From Ctenosaura bakeri (taxonomy: Eukaryota; Chordata; Lepidosauria; Squamata; Iguanidae): a DNA stretch of 64,000 nt. Under the pieces are notes generated by a model. It was not told the origin of the DNA. It worked only from the letters and a program-made list of their open reading frames with translations, and searched no databases. The position numbers were made by a program, and so were the translations under genes. Within the stretch, counting starts at the first letter, position 1; each line of letters begins with the position of its first letter. Positions 1 through 12,284 of the stretch are shown here, piece after piece. The stretch covers positions 372,001 through 436,000 of the forward strand of contig CAOLHI010001015.1 in NCBI GenBank assembly GCA_948474755.1. Reading direction: 5' to 3'.

Positions 1-110
1 GGATAGCTCCCTGAACATTCAAAGTAAAATTCCGGGATGGATTTACCACCCCATTGACATGGAAGGTGCCAACTCCTACTGGTTAGGAGTACAGTCATTT
101 CCTCTCTGTT
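1..110. repeat. fragment of foldback repeat family Y
   Basis: The segment matches one half of an imperfectly palindromic dispersed repeat seen again at 9478-9720, 15755-15830, 21490-21740 and 24785-24990. Shared words are TAGCTCC near the middle and ATTTACCACCCCATTGACAT near the end. It is truncated by the window edge. The superfamily is unknown; a non-autonomous foldback DNA element is an inference from the palindrome. Confidence 0.5.
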
Positions 111-1129
111 ATCATTCCTCCATGTGAAGGTTGAATTTCAGTATCTTCATGCAGCAAAAGTGGAAGTCAGATATAGGGACAGGGGGAGAGAAACCTCCTG
201 GTTATCCAAAATGACTGTTTCATCTGCATCCAGTCCCAGGAGAATGTAGCATCCTTATATTAATACTTGAATGAAGTGTTATATTAACACATTCATAAAA
301 TGGGATGGTTAGAAGTTGTGTTCTGTTTTATGAATTTATTTCTCCCAGGCATTTCAGAATTCTAGGTTGATACTTTCTGACCTCAATGGCATTTTCTATC
401 ATTTATTTAGAAGATGTTGAATGCTAGTTCAGCTCGAAGAGGGAAACAAAACTATTACAAGCCATGATATATTCTTTTAATTTTCATGTTTTATTGATGT
501 ATCTGCAAGAACCTGGAAAGGAATCAGAATAACTAACATTCTCTCAGGGTGTAATTCACCATTAGGGCTGTGTCTATGTGCCCCATGATCTGATTTGTAG
601 CGCACATTAGCGATACAGACCATGAACTGATTGGCTCTGGAAAGATCAGGGCCTGACCTGGTCCAGGCTTTGGCCCTCGTTTATGGTTTGGAATTGGAAT
701 CACTACTTCCCCATTCATTTCTCTTGGGAGATCTAAACAGATATGACCTTTCTCTGTGTTGTGTTGTTCTTTGGCAAACAAACCAGGTGTGTGATTCTGC
801 ATCTTTCTTGATCAGTGCATCAATCCAGGATTACCAAATTATTTAGTAATTACATTTCTGAATTAAAATCACACTCCAGACTAATTGGAAGTGGGGAGAA
901 TACAGAATGCTGGTAACTAGAATTGCTTGCCTAATCCCTCAGCAGATAGGCAGTGCCATCAGTAGTGGTAGTGAAAGCTGAAGGATCCTAAATCACACAC
1001 TTCACTCTGCTCCTTTTCTCCACATGTCTCTGTCTTAACTATTTATAAAGTGTTCTTTAGATTTTACAATATAACTATTGACACTAATATCAATGAACTT
1101 ATTCAAATCTTGCAATTTGTTCATGTTCT

Positions 1130-1680
1130 ATATATTCTTTATATCTATATCTAGACTTTATACTTGTACATTAAAATAATTTGAAATTCCATCCAAGAAC
1201 AAACCTGTCTTTAAAGATTTAATCTTCTAAATCTTTAACACCCAATTTTCCACATTTCCCATATTTGTATCTTCTTTTTACTCCTTTTATATTTTGGTTA
1301 TTTAACAACATAGTCTATTTGTCCATTTGATACATATCAAATAATCTTAATACCCATTCTTCTTCTAATGGCATTCTTTTGTCTTTCCATGTTTTGGCAT
1401 ATACTAATTTGATGGCAGTCACCATATACAAAAGCATTCTCCCATATTTCCCATTGTTTCTTTATATCTAGCCCTTTAAATATATTTAGTAAATATAGTT
1501 CTGAGGACACTAGAAATACTATCCCCATTATCTTTGTAATCAAAGTATGAGTGTCTCACCAAAATTGTTTCACCTTGTCACATTTCCACCACCTGTGGAA
1601 ATATGTCTCCTTTTTCCTCCACATCTTTGGCATTTTTGTATACATTAGCTAGTTGTTTGGAGTGAGATGCCACCTATAGA
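1130..1680 (-). mobile_element. L1-like LINE, ORF2 3' end (antisense, decayed)
   Basis: Read on the minus strand this encodes a decayed L1-type ORF2 C-terminus: an LTP motif near 1665, a Cys/His-Trp-Trp-Cys-like patch (FHRWWKC, near 1590-1610), then a segment ending near 1340 with TWKDKRMPLEEEW-like residues and FDMYQMDK. These resemble the distal part of L1 ORF2 beyond the reverse transcriptase. The reading frame is interrupted and the element is truncated at its 5' side. It lies inside the ferlin intron. Assignment to L1 rather than another LINE clade rests on the Cys-rich patch and the tail motif. Confidence 0.6.
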
Positions 1681-2148
1681 ACATTTTATAGCATTTACTC
1701 TGCTCTAAAAGAACACTCCTTCCCAGGTGAAAGTTGGTGATCATTTCACCAAAATAGCTGGATAAATACTAAGCCTAAGGAGAGTGAAGAAAAACAGCAA
1801 CAACCTCAATTTCACAAATGCATCCACATACCTGAACAATTAAATCAGAGTCCAAGAAAAATGAGGGGACCCCTCCTCTAAACTATCCCTCATACACATT
1901 CATGCAGATAGATCCCAAACAGAATGAGGGGAATAAAAGATGCCTTGCCTTCCTGAGCTAACAACAAACAAACAAATGTGCTTACATGCACAGCTCTCAA
2001 TAAATGCATATGCATGCACAGCTCTTGACAAACAAGTAAGTGCACACACATGGATCGGTTTTGACTTTTTTCAGTTCCTCTCTGTCTAGCACCACAGAAC
2101 ATCTTAAGGGAAGAACTGGGGAAGAGCAAGGAAGAGGGAAATATATAC

Positions 2149-2210
2149 CTGGTGATATATAAATTCCACTTTAACTGCCGTGACTAAAGTGGAATTCTGT
2201 ATATCACCAG
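2149..2210. repeat. short inverted repeat (hairpin) in intron
   Basis: Two arms of about 25 bases (starting CTGGTGATATA and ending TATATCACCAG) surround an 11-base loop, with about two differences. It could be a foldback DNA element remnant. No other copy was noticed in the window. Confidence 0.7.
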
Positions 2211-2857
2211 TTGTACAATATAACAATGATTTCCCACACAGGAAGTTTCAGAAAATACTAATGAAACCCATGCCACAAATTGGAAGCCAGAGCAGTTACT
2301 CCAAAATGGGCTGTTCCAACCCCTTCCCATCCCACTACAGTGCAGCCTGTACTGAAGAAAAAATACAGTACTCTCCATATGGAAATGTCTATTCCTTTGA
2401 TGCACTTTAGAAAGCATGTGGAGCAACATGACCTATTCTGGAATCTATTAAGCTCTGTGTTATTTGATTCAGGCCCATTCGGTCTTGAGCCAAATCAGGC
2501 TGAATAGCATGTACAGCCTTATTGTCAACTTACCCAACAAAGTAGCTTTGGCATGTGTATCTGGCTTAGGCTGGAGCAACGCTGGCCTGGCTCTGTCATT
2601 AGGAAGAGGAAGATAGCCATCTTGAGAAGCAGACACCAGAAGAAGGTGAACAGGTGATTGGTGGCAAGGTTTTGAAGAGCAGAGCTATGCGTGCCAAGTG
2701 TCTGCTCTGCACCTAATAGGTCAGCCAGTGGCCATCAGACACAGTGGTGGACACTGGCCATTTGGGCACATGAGGCAGCAGTGTCTTTCCCTATCCTGGT
2801 AATATAAATAGGAGAATAACTATGCTGCCTTTTTATAATACCCTAAATCTACCACTT

Positions 2858-2909
2858 TAGCCCAAAGCTTTGCCACAGACTTCATGGCTCAGTTCTTGCA
2901 AGGTTAACC
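2858..2909 (+). repeat. 52-bp segment duplicated at 4821-4872
   Basis: This block, beginning TAGCCCAAAGCTTTGCCACA and ending GCAAGGTTAACC, recurs downstream of the ferlin exon with about 50 of 52 bases identical. The flanks do not match. It is probably a piece of a dispersed repeat. Confidence 0.75.
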
Positions 2910-3387
2910 TCATTCTACCTAATGATAGGGCTGGTCCTAAATATGTTCCTGGATACCAGAGGCACAAATAACCAAAAAGATCTATTGCATTTGTTCATCA
3001 TGAGATTCCCCAAAGCTTATAGCTAATCACTATTAGAAACAGGATGATGGATCAGGTGGCTGATAGACCTTTGGTGTGATCCAGTTGGGCGTTCCTTGAA
3101 CTTTTGAGTCAATATGGATAATGTTTTCCTGAGTTCTCTTGTGTGCAATGTGGCTTCTGCAAAAACTCCAGAGAAAATTACACTATGCTGCAAAGCTACC
3201 CAAGTAAGTTTTGGGTTCTTGATGTGGGCACTACTTTTGTGTAGTCATATCCCATGCTGTACTAGTAAGGTTTATTTACAATCAGACTGAGAATATGGAG
3301 AACTGCAATTCTGGTGACTTCCCAGAGGTTAAAAGTATGGTAACAAATGCTTCTAACATTTGTTATGCATTTGTTATATGCATCTAA

Positions 3388-3630
<243 letters not shown>

Positions 3631-3765
3631 AAGGCCTGTGTCTAAATCGTGGCACAGGCTAACCACTAAAATGAGTAACTGACACTCAGTTTAACACATA
3701 TCCTGAAATTTAGGCTATTTTAAATGTTTCCTTAACATTAAACACTTAATGTGGCTTTATTATTT
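3631..3765 (+). other. ferlin 3' UTR with ATTAAA poly(A) signal
   Basis: ATTAAA at 3737-3742 lies about 107 bases after the stop codon, and TG/T-rich sequence follows (GTGGCTTTATTATTTGCTGT). This fits a short 3' UTR with cleavage around 3755-3765. The cleavage site is inferred. A longer UTR using a later signal cannot be excluded. Confidence 0.55.
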
Positions 3766-4720
3766 GCTGTCCTGGGGCCAAACTAGAAACGAAGATGGCA
3801 GCAATTTAGCAGGTCAGAACCTGCTAAATGCTATACTTGTGGCCTACAGGCTGCATGCGTTCTCCACCTGCTTTTCTGGTCCTTGCCATTGAACATGCCT
3901 CTGTGCAACTGAAATACAGCCACATGCCAGCAGCAACTTCTGCACTCCCTCAAATCCCAGCATTAGCCTCTAAGCAGCATAGAAAAAGGAGAATGTCATC
4001 TATCTTCTGAAAAACAGATTTTGGCTCTAAAACCAGATGTATTCTCTCTGTGTGCCTGTGTGTGAAGCACAGAGGTTTAGGGCAATTGCCCAGTTGCAAA
4101 TTTAGCAGCAAGTAACAGCAGGAGCCTTCAATGAATTCATAGCATATTAGTATGTCCCCCTGATCCCTACATGTTGCCCATCCCTGATGTAGAAAGAAGG
4201 GCAAAGATTCAGTTTTAACAAGGGTAATAAATGCTAAACCTTCCCCCTTCATATGCCTTATTTTCCCACTGTCTTCTCCCTGCAGTAAAGTTTTAGTACC
4301 AGAAGAGACCATTTTTTTCTTCACTAAGTTTTGGAAGTGAATATGAGCTTGGTTAGCAGGAAATCACTTAGTGAGAATAACAAGGAAGTAAAGGGAAGAC
4401 TTTGGAAATGTTATACACTTTTTGCCCAGACACTCCTTCTGTGTCTGATCCCCTGCCCCTCAACTTCTTTCGTCACATTTGGGGCCGTTTCAGGTTTAAA
4501 CATGTTATTCTACCCTATTGCATCTGGCTTGGCTGTCAGAGCCAGTCCTAATGTATACAGTTATGCCTCTGTCATAGGATCCTGGAGTGACTCAGAATTC
4601 AAAATAGAAGAGAGTAATTAAGGATATCTAGGTTTTGGTTGGAAATCATTCAGGTCAGTTTTGCTGGATGTCAGTTCAATATTTGATAGGTCTTGTTGGT
4701 AGGTCTTGTTATTTCTATGC
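3766..4720. other. intergenic, nothing recognised
   Basis: Only short chance open frames are present. I see no conserved coding motif, RNA gene or identifiable repeat. Confidence 0.5.
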
Positions 4721-4817
4721 CCTGACATAATGGGCATGGACTGTTGACTCATTGCTAGACACAGGCTAAGCCCTGGCATGCTAGTGATGAGTCGATAGTC
4801 CATGCCCATATGTCAGG
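4721..4817. repeat. foldback inverted repeat, about 37-base arms
   Basis: Left arm 4721-4757 (starts CCTGACATAATGGGCATGGA) and right arm 4782-4817 (ends CCATGCCCATATGTCAGG) pair with a few mismatches around a loop of about 24 bases. The duplicated 52-bp segment starts four bases beyond the right arm. Probably an old MITE-like element. Confidence 0.7.
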
Positions 4818-4820
4818 CTC

Positions 4821-4872
4821 TAGCCCAAAGCTTTGCCACAGGCTTCATGGCTCAATTCTTGCAAGGTTAACC
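4821..4872 (+). repeat. second copy of the 52-bp segment
   Basis: This copy differs from the one at 2858-2909 at about two positions. It abuts the inverted repeat on its left, which the other copy lacks. Confidence 0.75.
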
Positions 4873-5869
4873 ACAGAGAAAGGACAGCTCTTGGCTTAAC
4901 TCAGAGATCTCCAGAGTCTATAAAAAGTTAGAGAATGAGCATTTCTACTGTCTAAATCTGGATTTCAGTAGCAATCATTTTCTGTCTGCATCTGTACATA
5001 GATACATATCTCATATTAAGCTCTTTTCAATATTTGTCGGAGTTCATCACTATCCAGAGAGCCGGGTACATAGGTGGTTCTCCCATCACCTACAGAGAAT
5101 GGAAGATGCTCTTAGTGATTTCACTGGGCATTCCACACTCATAATTTTATTATAATCTAGAGGCAATGAATGCAGATTGCAGGTGGAAGAGAGACTTTTG
5201 GACCTGGATCCCTTGTATTATATGTGCAAAACGCCGTATATGTTATGATGTCACTGGGGGAATCCAAAAACTCAGTACCACTTGTGCAAATCCAGTACAC
5301 ACTGAATTGCAAAACAATAGGGGTATACTGTACCAGTGATGAAGTGCATTACAGATATGATGTCTCAATATAAATAATTAACTCATGTATATTCTATATG
5401 CAATAATATTCAGTGTAAATGATCATCTGCGATTATGGTTTATTGTTTGTATTTTATTTGCTGGAGGGGGTCCTCCAAAATTTTACCACGACTGATTACT
5501 GTATTGTTTTTTTCACTTGCAATGTGATTTTCACAAAAATGAAAAGAAGCAAGCAAACCTTTTATATCTTGCATCTCACATCATTTTATGAGAGAGAACT
5601 GCATTGTGCCTTGAGGAACCAAAAATAATATACACTCACAAGTGACAAATGAGAGGAAATGAAAGCACAGACAAAAGGAGCTTTCAAAGGGAGATAAGTA
5701 AGGAATTAATGGAGAGAAGAAAATTCAAAAATTCTTTGAGGAAGGATCTGTTGCAGGTGCAAAAACAGTTGCAGAACTTGTGAATTCTCCTTTGCGAAAC
5801 AGGCATAGAAAAAGTAGCAGAAGGTAAGTGATCTGTAATAAATGAACAGAGAACTGCTGGTGGAACATT
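4873..5869. other. intergenic, nothing recognised
   Basis: AT-rich sequence with no supported gene or named repeat. Confidence 0.5.
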
Positions 5870-6295
5870 GAGGTATGACAACTTTAAGCCAGCAGTATGA
5901 CACTGCAGCAAAGAAGATAAATGATGTTTTAGCTAGCATTAATAGAAGCATAATTACAGGTGGTAAGTACAAAAAGTACAGTTTCCAAGCTGAGGCAGGT
6001 GGTAGTCCCACTATATTCTGCACTGGTCAGGCCTTATCTGGACTATTTAGTTCTTGAGTTTTTAAGTTATAGGAGGGTAGATTTTGATTGAATGTTAGAG
6101 GGAACTTCTTGACAGTGAGAATGGTTCAGCAATGGAATCAATTGCCTGTGGGTGGCTGGGCTCCTTCTCTGGATGTTCTCAAAAAGAAGTTGGACAGCTA
6201 CCTTCTGGGGATGCTCTAGCGGAAGATCCTGCATTGAAGAAGAGATTGGACCGGATGGCCTATTAGGATCTTTCCCACTCTGATTCTGTGATTAG
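5870..6295 (+). mobile_element. CR1 LINE 3' fragment, old and internally deleted
   Basis: The first part carries the CR1 region around QYDTAAKKINDVLASINRS; the sequence then jumps to the 3' end (AACTTCTTGACAGTGAGAATGG, then GGATGTTCTCAAAAAGAAG and GGACCGGATGGCCTATTAGG). It closes with GATTCTGTGA, a decayed CR1 terminal repeat. The same older CR1 subfamily appears at 36203-36545. Confidence 0.75.
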
Positions 6296-8084
6296 CAAAG
6301 AAGTTACCAATCAGTTGCTAGCAGTCCAAATACATTGTGCAGTTATTTCATCTGTTTCTCCTTGACAGATTTGCTTAAGGAGGAATTTTAAAAATGGAAG
6401 AAGTGGTGGGAGGGTTACAAGTACCTAGATTCCATATACAATTCCATGCATGAAGCAGGGTGATTACATGATAATACTTTAATCTGGAAGCATTCCTAAA
6501 TCTGTGGTCAGGCAGGGAACAAAATATATGAGAAAGGACCTACCATGAAATAAAGTGATGGCAGAGCCTTTGGGGGCAGAGATGAAGAACAGTCCAGACC
6601 AATCTTGCTTGGACAAAGGTTAGGAATTCTGGGATTTGAAGTCCAAAATGTCTGGAGGACCTAAGGATGAGACTCCCTGTTCTACAATTTTGTGGTGGAA
6701 GCAGAACTCATAGAGTAGAGGTACCTGGATTTTGTGATTAGCAGGCAAGATAATGTCATCTGCTACCCCCTCAGATGTCCCTATTCTTTCTGAGTCTAGT
6801 TGTGATCTCTAGAGCAGCTTGTGGGGTATGTATGTCATTCTCCCAAGACCAATATATTGCTGCAAGCTATCTCTACTTAACGCAAAGTATTTTGGGTGTG
6901 GCTTGGTCTTGAATAGACAAAAAATCCCTTTAATTTTACAAAGAAACAAAAAAAAAAAATGTTTCCAAAGAAGATGAAAACTGTTGGAGTTGGACACTTT
7001 GGGACTCTCCCTGTGGGGTATAGCTATAAGAATTGTTCTGATGGCAACCTGAATTTCAAAATTTACTACTACACCACTGGCACCTTAGTATGTATGTAAC
7101 TAATTCTTGCTAACTTCATCTGTATGTCATTATTATGGGGCCTGGGTACAAGGCCATTGTGAACCCCTCCTGACCCTTCTCACAGAAGCATCATCTACCC
7201 AATCTACATCATGAAAGTGCCTCCACTTTGGACAATGCCTCCATGATTAGTTTCTTAAGTCTTCATCTCACATGTCTAATAAGCAATGAAAATGGAACAG
7301 TTGTCTCATATAGCTTGTAGTATTTGCAACTTGCTGATGGGTGCCTTGTCTCTTCTGTATATGGGACTGTGCTGGCTGGAGGATTGTGGGAGGCATAGTC
7401 CAAAACAATAACTTTTCTAAGCTCAGGGTTAAACAGACACTTCCCCTTACCCATTGTCATTCCTTTGCCTCAATTGCATTAAAATGAACAAGGGTGAAAG
7501 TTGGCCCTTTCTTCCTCTTTGTTACCTTGCACGACACATTCCATTTTGGCTGCTTTGGGAGCATTACCACTTTTGTTTCCTGATGTTCAAATTTTGTCAC
7601 ATTTCAGATTTTCACATCATGTATTTTCTGCCACAGACAGACAGCTTTCTGAGATAGGTTTGTCACTTACGCACTTATCCATCTTTGTTTTTTTAAATGT
7701 GGAACATATTTCCTGAGCTGAAACAGACCCTCTCCATCTCCTCCACACAATTCTGTCAACAGATTCTCTAAGTGTTTGACAATCAATGGAGAGATGTTAC
7801 TGCTTGATTTAGCTGTGGCTGAATAGGCTGAGAAGCAGAAACTGGACTTTTCTGACACTGTTGATGGAGGACTTGATTTTGCCAGCTTTCTTTTTTTGCA
7901 ATGTCTGCTCCTATCATACCACTTTGAAACACAGAAACTCAACACGTGAAGCTTTTGCTACCATGTTTCTCCATGCTATGAAAAAATTCCATCTTGTTAG
8001 GAGGAGGTGCCAAGAAACAGGAAACATCCTTAATAAACAGGGCCTATGAAAACATGTGATTCATAGCACCCTAAGGTAAGTATT
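6296..8084. other. intergenic; one short degenerate repeat only
   Basis: Around 6615-6665 there is a short piece (AATTCTGGGATTTGAAGTCC) of the dispersed family that reads 'ggactacagctcccagaat'. Nothing else is identifiable, and open frames are short and unconserved. Confidence 0.45.
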
Positions 8085-8210
8085 ATTTAAAGCAGTGGTA
8101 GAGAACGTTGGTCCCTCCAGAGGTTTGAGACTAAAAGCTCTGAGATCCCAGATTAGCTTGAGTTTCTGGGATTTGAAGTCTAGAAATATCTGGAAGCCTT
8201 CATTTAAAGT
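8085..8210. repeat. degenerate 'tissue-of-GGGATTTGAAGTC' dispersed repeat
   Basis: The sequence holds inverted halves built around TCTGGGATTTGAAGTCTAGA and CCAGAGGTTTGAGACTAAAA. Related decayed pieces occur at 6615, 8716-8810, 14776-14905, 17262-17365, 28310-28445 and 43728-43842. Its class is unknown; the palindromic tendency suggests a small DNA element. Confidence 0.4.
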
Positions 8211-8501
8211 ACCGATATGGTATCTTAGAGGGCTAAGTCCTCCCATGAGATAGTTAGGTTCATATGCAGAGGATTATGCTTCCATCTCTATCACAGTGCA
8301 GTTCAATTGCAGCACTGCCAAGCCAGATCCACATGGATTTTCCTTTAATCAATTCCCATTTGAATTATTTTACCATCCACAAAATTGTTCCCAGCCCTTA
8401 TATCTTTCCCCCACCCAGCTCCACCTGATTCTTCAGATGGTTTGATGCCTCTGTCTGCCATCCTATGGTCTAATGGCAGAAAAAATGTCAAGCATGGTTT
8501 T

Positions 8502-8714
8502 GAGCCAGCATGGTATAGTGGTTTGAGTGTTGGGACTATAACTCTGGAAACCAGAGTTTGAATCCCTGCTCAGTCATAGAAACCCACTCCTTCACCCTCA
8601 GAGACAGGCAAAGGGAAAACCCCTCTGAAAAAATCTTGCCAAGAAACCCCCTCCTAATAGGTTCACCTTGATGCCACCGTTAGTCAGAAACAACTTGAAG
8701 GCACACAACAACTG
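8502..8714 (+). mobile_element. tRNA-derived SINE with BovB-like tail (Sauria/Squam type)
   Basis: A pol III A-box-like TGGTATAGTGGTT (about 8511) and B-box-like AGTTTGAATCC (about 8554) form the tRNA-related head. The tail reads GTCAGAAACAACTTGAAGGC and ends in ACACAACAACT, the BovB-style 3' end used by squamate SINEs for LINE-driven copying. The copy is close to full length. Confidence 0.8.
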
Positions 8715-8810
8715 TCAACCTTTGGCTTTCCAAATGTTTTGGACTTAATTCCCTAAAACTAATAGGGACTCTGGACACTTAAATCCAAAAGGACCAGTGG
8801 TTGAAAACCA

Positions 8811-9477
8811 TTGATTTAAATGGTCTTAACTTCATTCTCCAAAGCCTTCCACCTCCACATGATAGTAATTCATCTCCATGAGACAGACAAGGACAACAGC
8901 TATTACTAGTTTTTAGTAAAAATTATTTTATTTATGATTAATTCCTGACATGACCATTAAACCACTCACTTGTGGAACTATACCATATACTCTAGAACTC
9001 AAATGATTGAGATAATGAAACTGTATCTGGCTCAAAAAAGATTATCTGGGCCAAACTTCACATGACAATAATGATGTGTAGCAATTATTACATCCAAGCG
9101 TTTAAAGTGTACGATTTCATTATTACTATTTCACCCACAAAGGGAGAAAAGCAGGGTCAGAACCATGAACCATGGAGTAATATCACGCACACACACACTC
9201 CGGGGGTAACATTCAGTCAGATTACAATATGTATGGTGAAAGGTTAAGCCCTCTATTCTCTGTATCAGAGCTGCAGTCATTCTCATTCCCTTTGCCCACC
9301 CTCTGCTCCCAGGGCAGATAGTTTTCAGAATGTCCTTGTTAAGTACTTGCATGTGGTGTTTGGCAAGGAAGCAAGAAAGTGAGTGGATGTGAATCATGAA
9401 AGTTCAAAACAGAAGTACACAACCTATGGTCCTAGAGTATGTAGATTCCAGCTCCCACTATCCAATATCATTGGTCA
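8811..9477. other. intergenic, nothing recognised
   Basis: No supported gene or repeat, apart from a short (CA)n-like patch near 9186-9198. Confidence 0.45.
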
Positions 9478-9720
9478 TGTTTGGTGTGGTTGATGGGCCC
9501 TAGTCCAGTAACATATGGGGAAGTAGAAGCTGGTGATTCTGATGCGAATAGAAGCAGTGAATCCACTCTGGGATTTAGTCTTAAAGGAGCTGTCCAAGGT
9601 GCTGAATTGGTTAAACACCCTAGATAGCTTTTTAAAATTCTGCACTAAAACCCAGAGTGAATTCACCATACCACTGACATGGAAACTACCAGTCTCCTCT
9701 GTATGCACAGTTGCAATAGC
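9478..9720. repeat. foldback repeat family Y, near-complete copy
   Basis: Left part (GGTGATTCTGATGCGAATAG, then GTGAATCCACTCTGGGATTT) and right part (CCCAGAGTGAATTCACCATA, then CTGACATGGAAACTACCAG) are reverse complements of each other with mismatches. The element would fold into one long hairpin. No coding potential; class unknown. Confidence 0.6.
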
Positions 9721-10154
9721 CTATCCTTTGTTGAGACAACGTGCATACAGCTACACTTCAAGGATGCTGCAGGGGGCACCAGCTATAAGAGACAGAAAGG
9801 CATGTCTTTGAGTTACAAAACATAAAGAGAGATGTTCTCTAAACTGTCACAACATCATAGAAATTCATCTTTCTCTCTCTGCATTAATCAGTCAGTGAAT
9901 CAGATCTGCCACTACCCAACTGGGAGTTATTAATTGTTTCCAAAGGAATAGGAGCTTGTTGAGGTTGTTGTATAACAAAGGAAGTTTCCTTTAATGTCCC
10001 CCAAAGGATTTCGTTCAGGAAGGAATGGAAGATTTAAATTTCTGCACTGCTTTGTCATGTTGCTGGCTGTGAGCACAGAAGACAGGAGCCCACTTGGGCT
10101 GGCAATGTTAAGTCATAGTTTCTGGCCGAAGTTGTACATCACATCACCACAGTG

Positions 10155-10305
10155 TTTAGATCAAGGGAAGTAATAGAACCACTCTATTCTGTTTTGATCA
10201 GATGTTTCCTGAAATATTGTGTCCATTCTGGGTTCCTAGTACCACCAACACCAAACATCTCAAAAAAGCAAAAGAAATTGACAAGGCTTTGCTAATTAAA
10301 GTACA
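10155..10305 (+). mobile_element. CR1 LINE internal fragment
   Basis: TAGATCAAGGGAAGTAATAG followed by ACCACTCTATTCTGTTTTGA and TGTGTCCATTCTGGGTTCC corresponds to the CR1 segment encoding SREVLVPLYSALVRPHLEYC in the intact copies. It is heavily decayed. Confidence 0.6.
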
Positions 10306-10430
10306 CATGCCCCAGAGTGATTGCAACCCTTACAAAAACAATGAACCCCAGGGTGAATTAATGACCATGCTTTGTTTAAATGAACTAATAATCTTTATGA
10401 ATATAGCATAATTTAAATAATTAAATTTAA

Positions 10431-11263
10431 ATAATCAGAATGGAGTGTGCGGTCAAGAAATCAGTAGGTGGACTTGGAAGGGCAGCTAGGAAGGAACAAG
10501 TCCTACACTTAGGCAGAAATAATGGAATCCACAAATATAGGATGGGGGACACGTGGCTGGATAGCAGTACATGTGAAAGGGATCTAGGAGTCTTCATAGA
10601 CCACAAGCTGAACATGAGTCAGCAATGTGATGCGGCAGCCAAGAAAGCCAATGCAATTCTTGGCTGCATCAATAGGAGTCTGGTGTCTAGATCGAGGGAG
10701 GTACTGGTACCACTCTACTCTGCTTTGGTTAGACCCCATCTTGAATACTGTGTCCAGTTCTGGGCACCCCAATTTAAGAGGGATATTGACAAGCTGGAGC
10801 AAGTCCAGAGGAGGGCGACCAAAATGGTGAGAGGCCTGGAAGCCATGCCCTATGAGGATAGACTTAGAGAGCTGGGTATGTTTAGTCTGCAGAAGAGGAG
10901 GTTAAGAGGGGACATGATAGCCATGTTTAAATATTTGAAGGGATGCCACGTAGAAGAAGGAGGGGACTTGTTTTCTGCTGCTCCAGAGACCAGGACAAGG
11001 AGCAATGGATTCAAGCTGCAGGAAAGGAGATTCCACCTGAACCTCAGGAAGAACTTCCTGACAGTCAGGGCTGTCCGGCAGTGGAATCTGCTGCCTCGGA
11101 GTGTAGTGGAGTCTCCTTCCTTGGAGGTTTTTAAGCAGAGGCTTGATGGCCATCTGTCGGGATTGATTTGAGGGTGTTCCTGCATGGCAGGGGGTTGGAC
11201 TGGATGGCCTGTGTGGTCTCTTCCAACTCTGAATTTCTATGATTCTATGATTCTATGATTCTA
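10431..11263 (+). mobile_element. CR1 LINE, 3' region, well preserved
   Basis: The copy is 5'-truncated, as is usual for CR1. It contains the distal ORF2, a short 3' UTR (CAGGGGGTTGGACTGGATGG), and a terminal run of ATTCTATG-type octamers from about 11234, the diagnostic CR1 end. It has no poly(A) tail. It is about 95% like the copy at 57520-58357 by eye, so this is one of the younger insertions in the window. Confidence 0.93.
10440..11171 (+). pseudogene. CR1 ORF2 C-terminal fragment (open, 5'-truncated)
   Basis: The frame stays open for 243 codons and ends in TGA. It encodes the part of CR1 ORF2 lying after the reverse-transcriptase palm: MGDTWLDSSTCERDLGV near residue 36, then [33 protein letters not shown] near 107, QRRATKMVRGLEAMPYEDR near 124, and the conserved end NLLPRSVVESPSLEVFKQRL. 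The endonuclease and catalytic palm are missing, so the product could not support retrotransposition. The ATG at the start is incidental. Confidence 0.9.
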
Positions 11264-11334
11264 AGACAAAATCCTGAAGTGTAAAGATGCATCACTGAAT
11301 ATTAAAGTTAGGAATGTCTATAGCATCATATTTC

Positions 11335-11764
11335 CAGTTTCTGTGTATGATTATGAAAGCTGAGTGAAACTGACAGTGAAGAAAGCTGAGAGCAACTCCT
11401 TTGAAATGTGCTGCTGGAGAAGAGTTTTATGGATGCCCTGGACTGCTAAAAAGACAAATAAATAGGTTCTAGAGCAAATCAAGCCTGAACTCCCCCTAGA
11501 AGCCAAGATGACTACTGAGGCTGTTCTACTTTGGCCATCTCATGAAAAGACATGACTCACTAGAAAAGGCAATAATGCTTTGTAAGGTAGAAGACACTAG
11601 GAAAAGAGGAAGACCTCATTACAGATGGATAGACTCAATAAAGGAAGCTGTCTCCCTGAATCTGCAAGACCTGAATGGGGTGGTTAAGGATAGGATGATC
11701 TGGTGGGTTGAAGATGACTTGACAGCAGTTAACACAGGCATTTAAATGTTGACCCTTTCAACAG
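11335..11764 (+). mobile_element. RTE/BovB-like LINE 3' end
   Basis: Decayed frames encode a BovB-type ORF C-terminus: a MYGCESW-like start (GTATGATTATGAAAGCTGAG), CCWRRVLWMPWTAKK, then DSLEKAIMLCKVEDTRKRGR followed by WIDSIKEAV and KDRMIWW. This order (Trp-rich patch, SLEKxIMLxKxE, RKRGRxxxRWID, DRxxW) is characteristic of RTE-BovB elements, which are common in squamates. Confidence 0.75.
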
Positions 11765-12284
11765 ATAGAATTAGGAGTTGTTTTCTTTTTTAAAGAGTTA
11801 TTTCCTTTCAAAAGGGATTATACTGAAATTATATTGAGATGTTTGGAGTTCTTCTTCTCCCCTTGGAGACTGTTGTTTCACAACTCCCAACTGAATCACC
11901 CTTGCTTACGTTGAGCTTCTGTCTGATCTTGTTAAGTGTCCCTCTGCTCTGGGTGTGATTTACTCTTTATCTTGAATTTGTACTCTTAATAAACATATTC
12001 AGTTTGACTTAACTCAGCCTGGTTTTTAGCTCCTCTGTCAGCAGTTTGGCTGCTTGTTAACAGCAAAGAGAAGGGGAGTTCCTTCCCTTCTCACTTTTTG
12101 GTGGTCTTTGGTGAACACCTACAAATGCTTAGGAGACTGCAAACAAATGGATGACTGTGGTGAAGAGGTAGTGATGGGCCCACTGCAGGCATTCTGTCCA
12201 AATTCAGTGTTATAACCTGGAAAGAGCATGAACTGCTCCTCCCTGTCAAAGATAATTGGCTATTTGTAATATGAGGTGCTATGG
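11765..12284. other. intergenic, nothing recognised
   Basis: No coding or RNA signal. AATAAA at about 11990 lies in plain AT-rich DNA with no associated gene. Confidence 0.4.

Noticed and set aside
4331..4621. 96-codon frame on the + strand with a hydrophobic stretch, downstream of the ferlin exon
   Set aside because: No splice context, no known domain, and it lies beyond the poly(A) signal. Not supported as a gene.
8505..8570. Possible tRNA gene from the A and B boxes
   Set aside because: The cloverleaf is not complete and the sequence continues into a SINE body and BovB-like tail. It is a SINE head, as are the other similar loci.
10440..11171. A host gene encoding a 243-residue protein
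   Set aside because: The sequence is the CR1 ORF2 tail, repeated at 57547-58272 and in many decayed copies, and is followed by the CR1 3' octamers.
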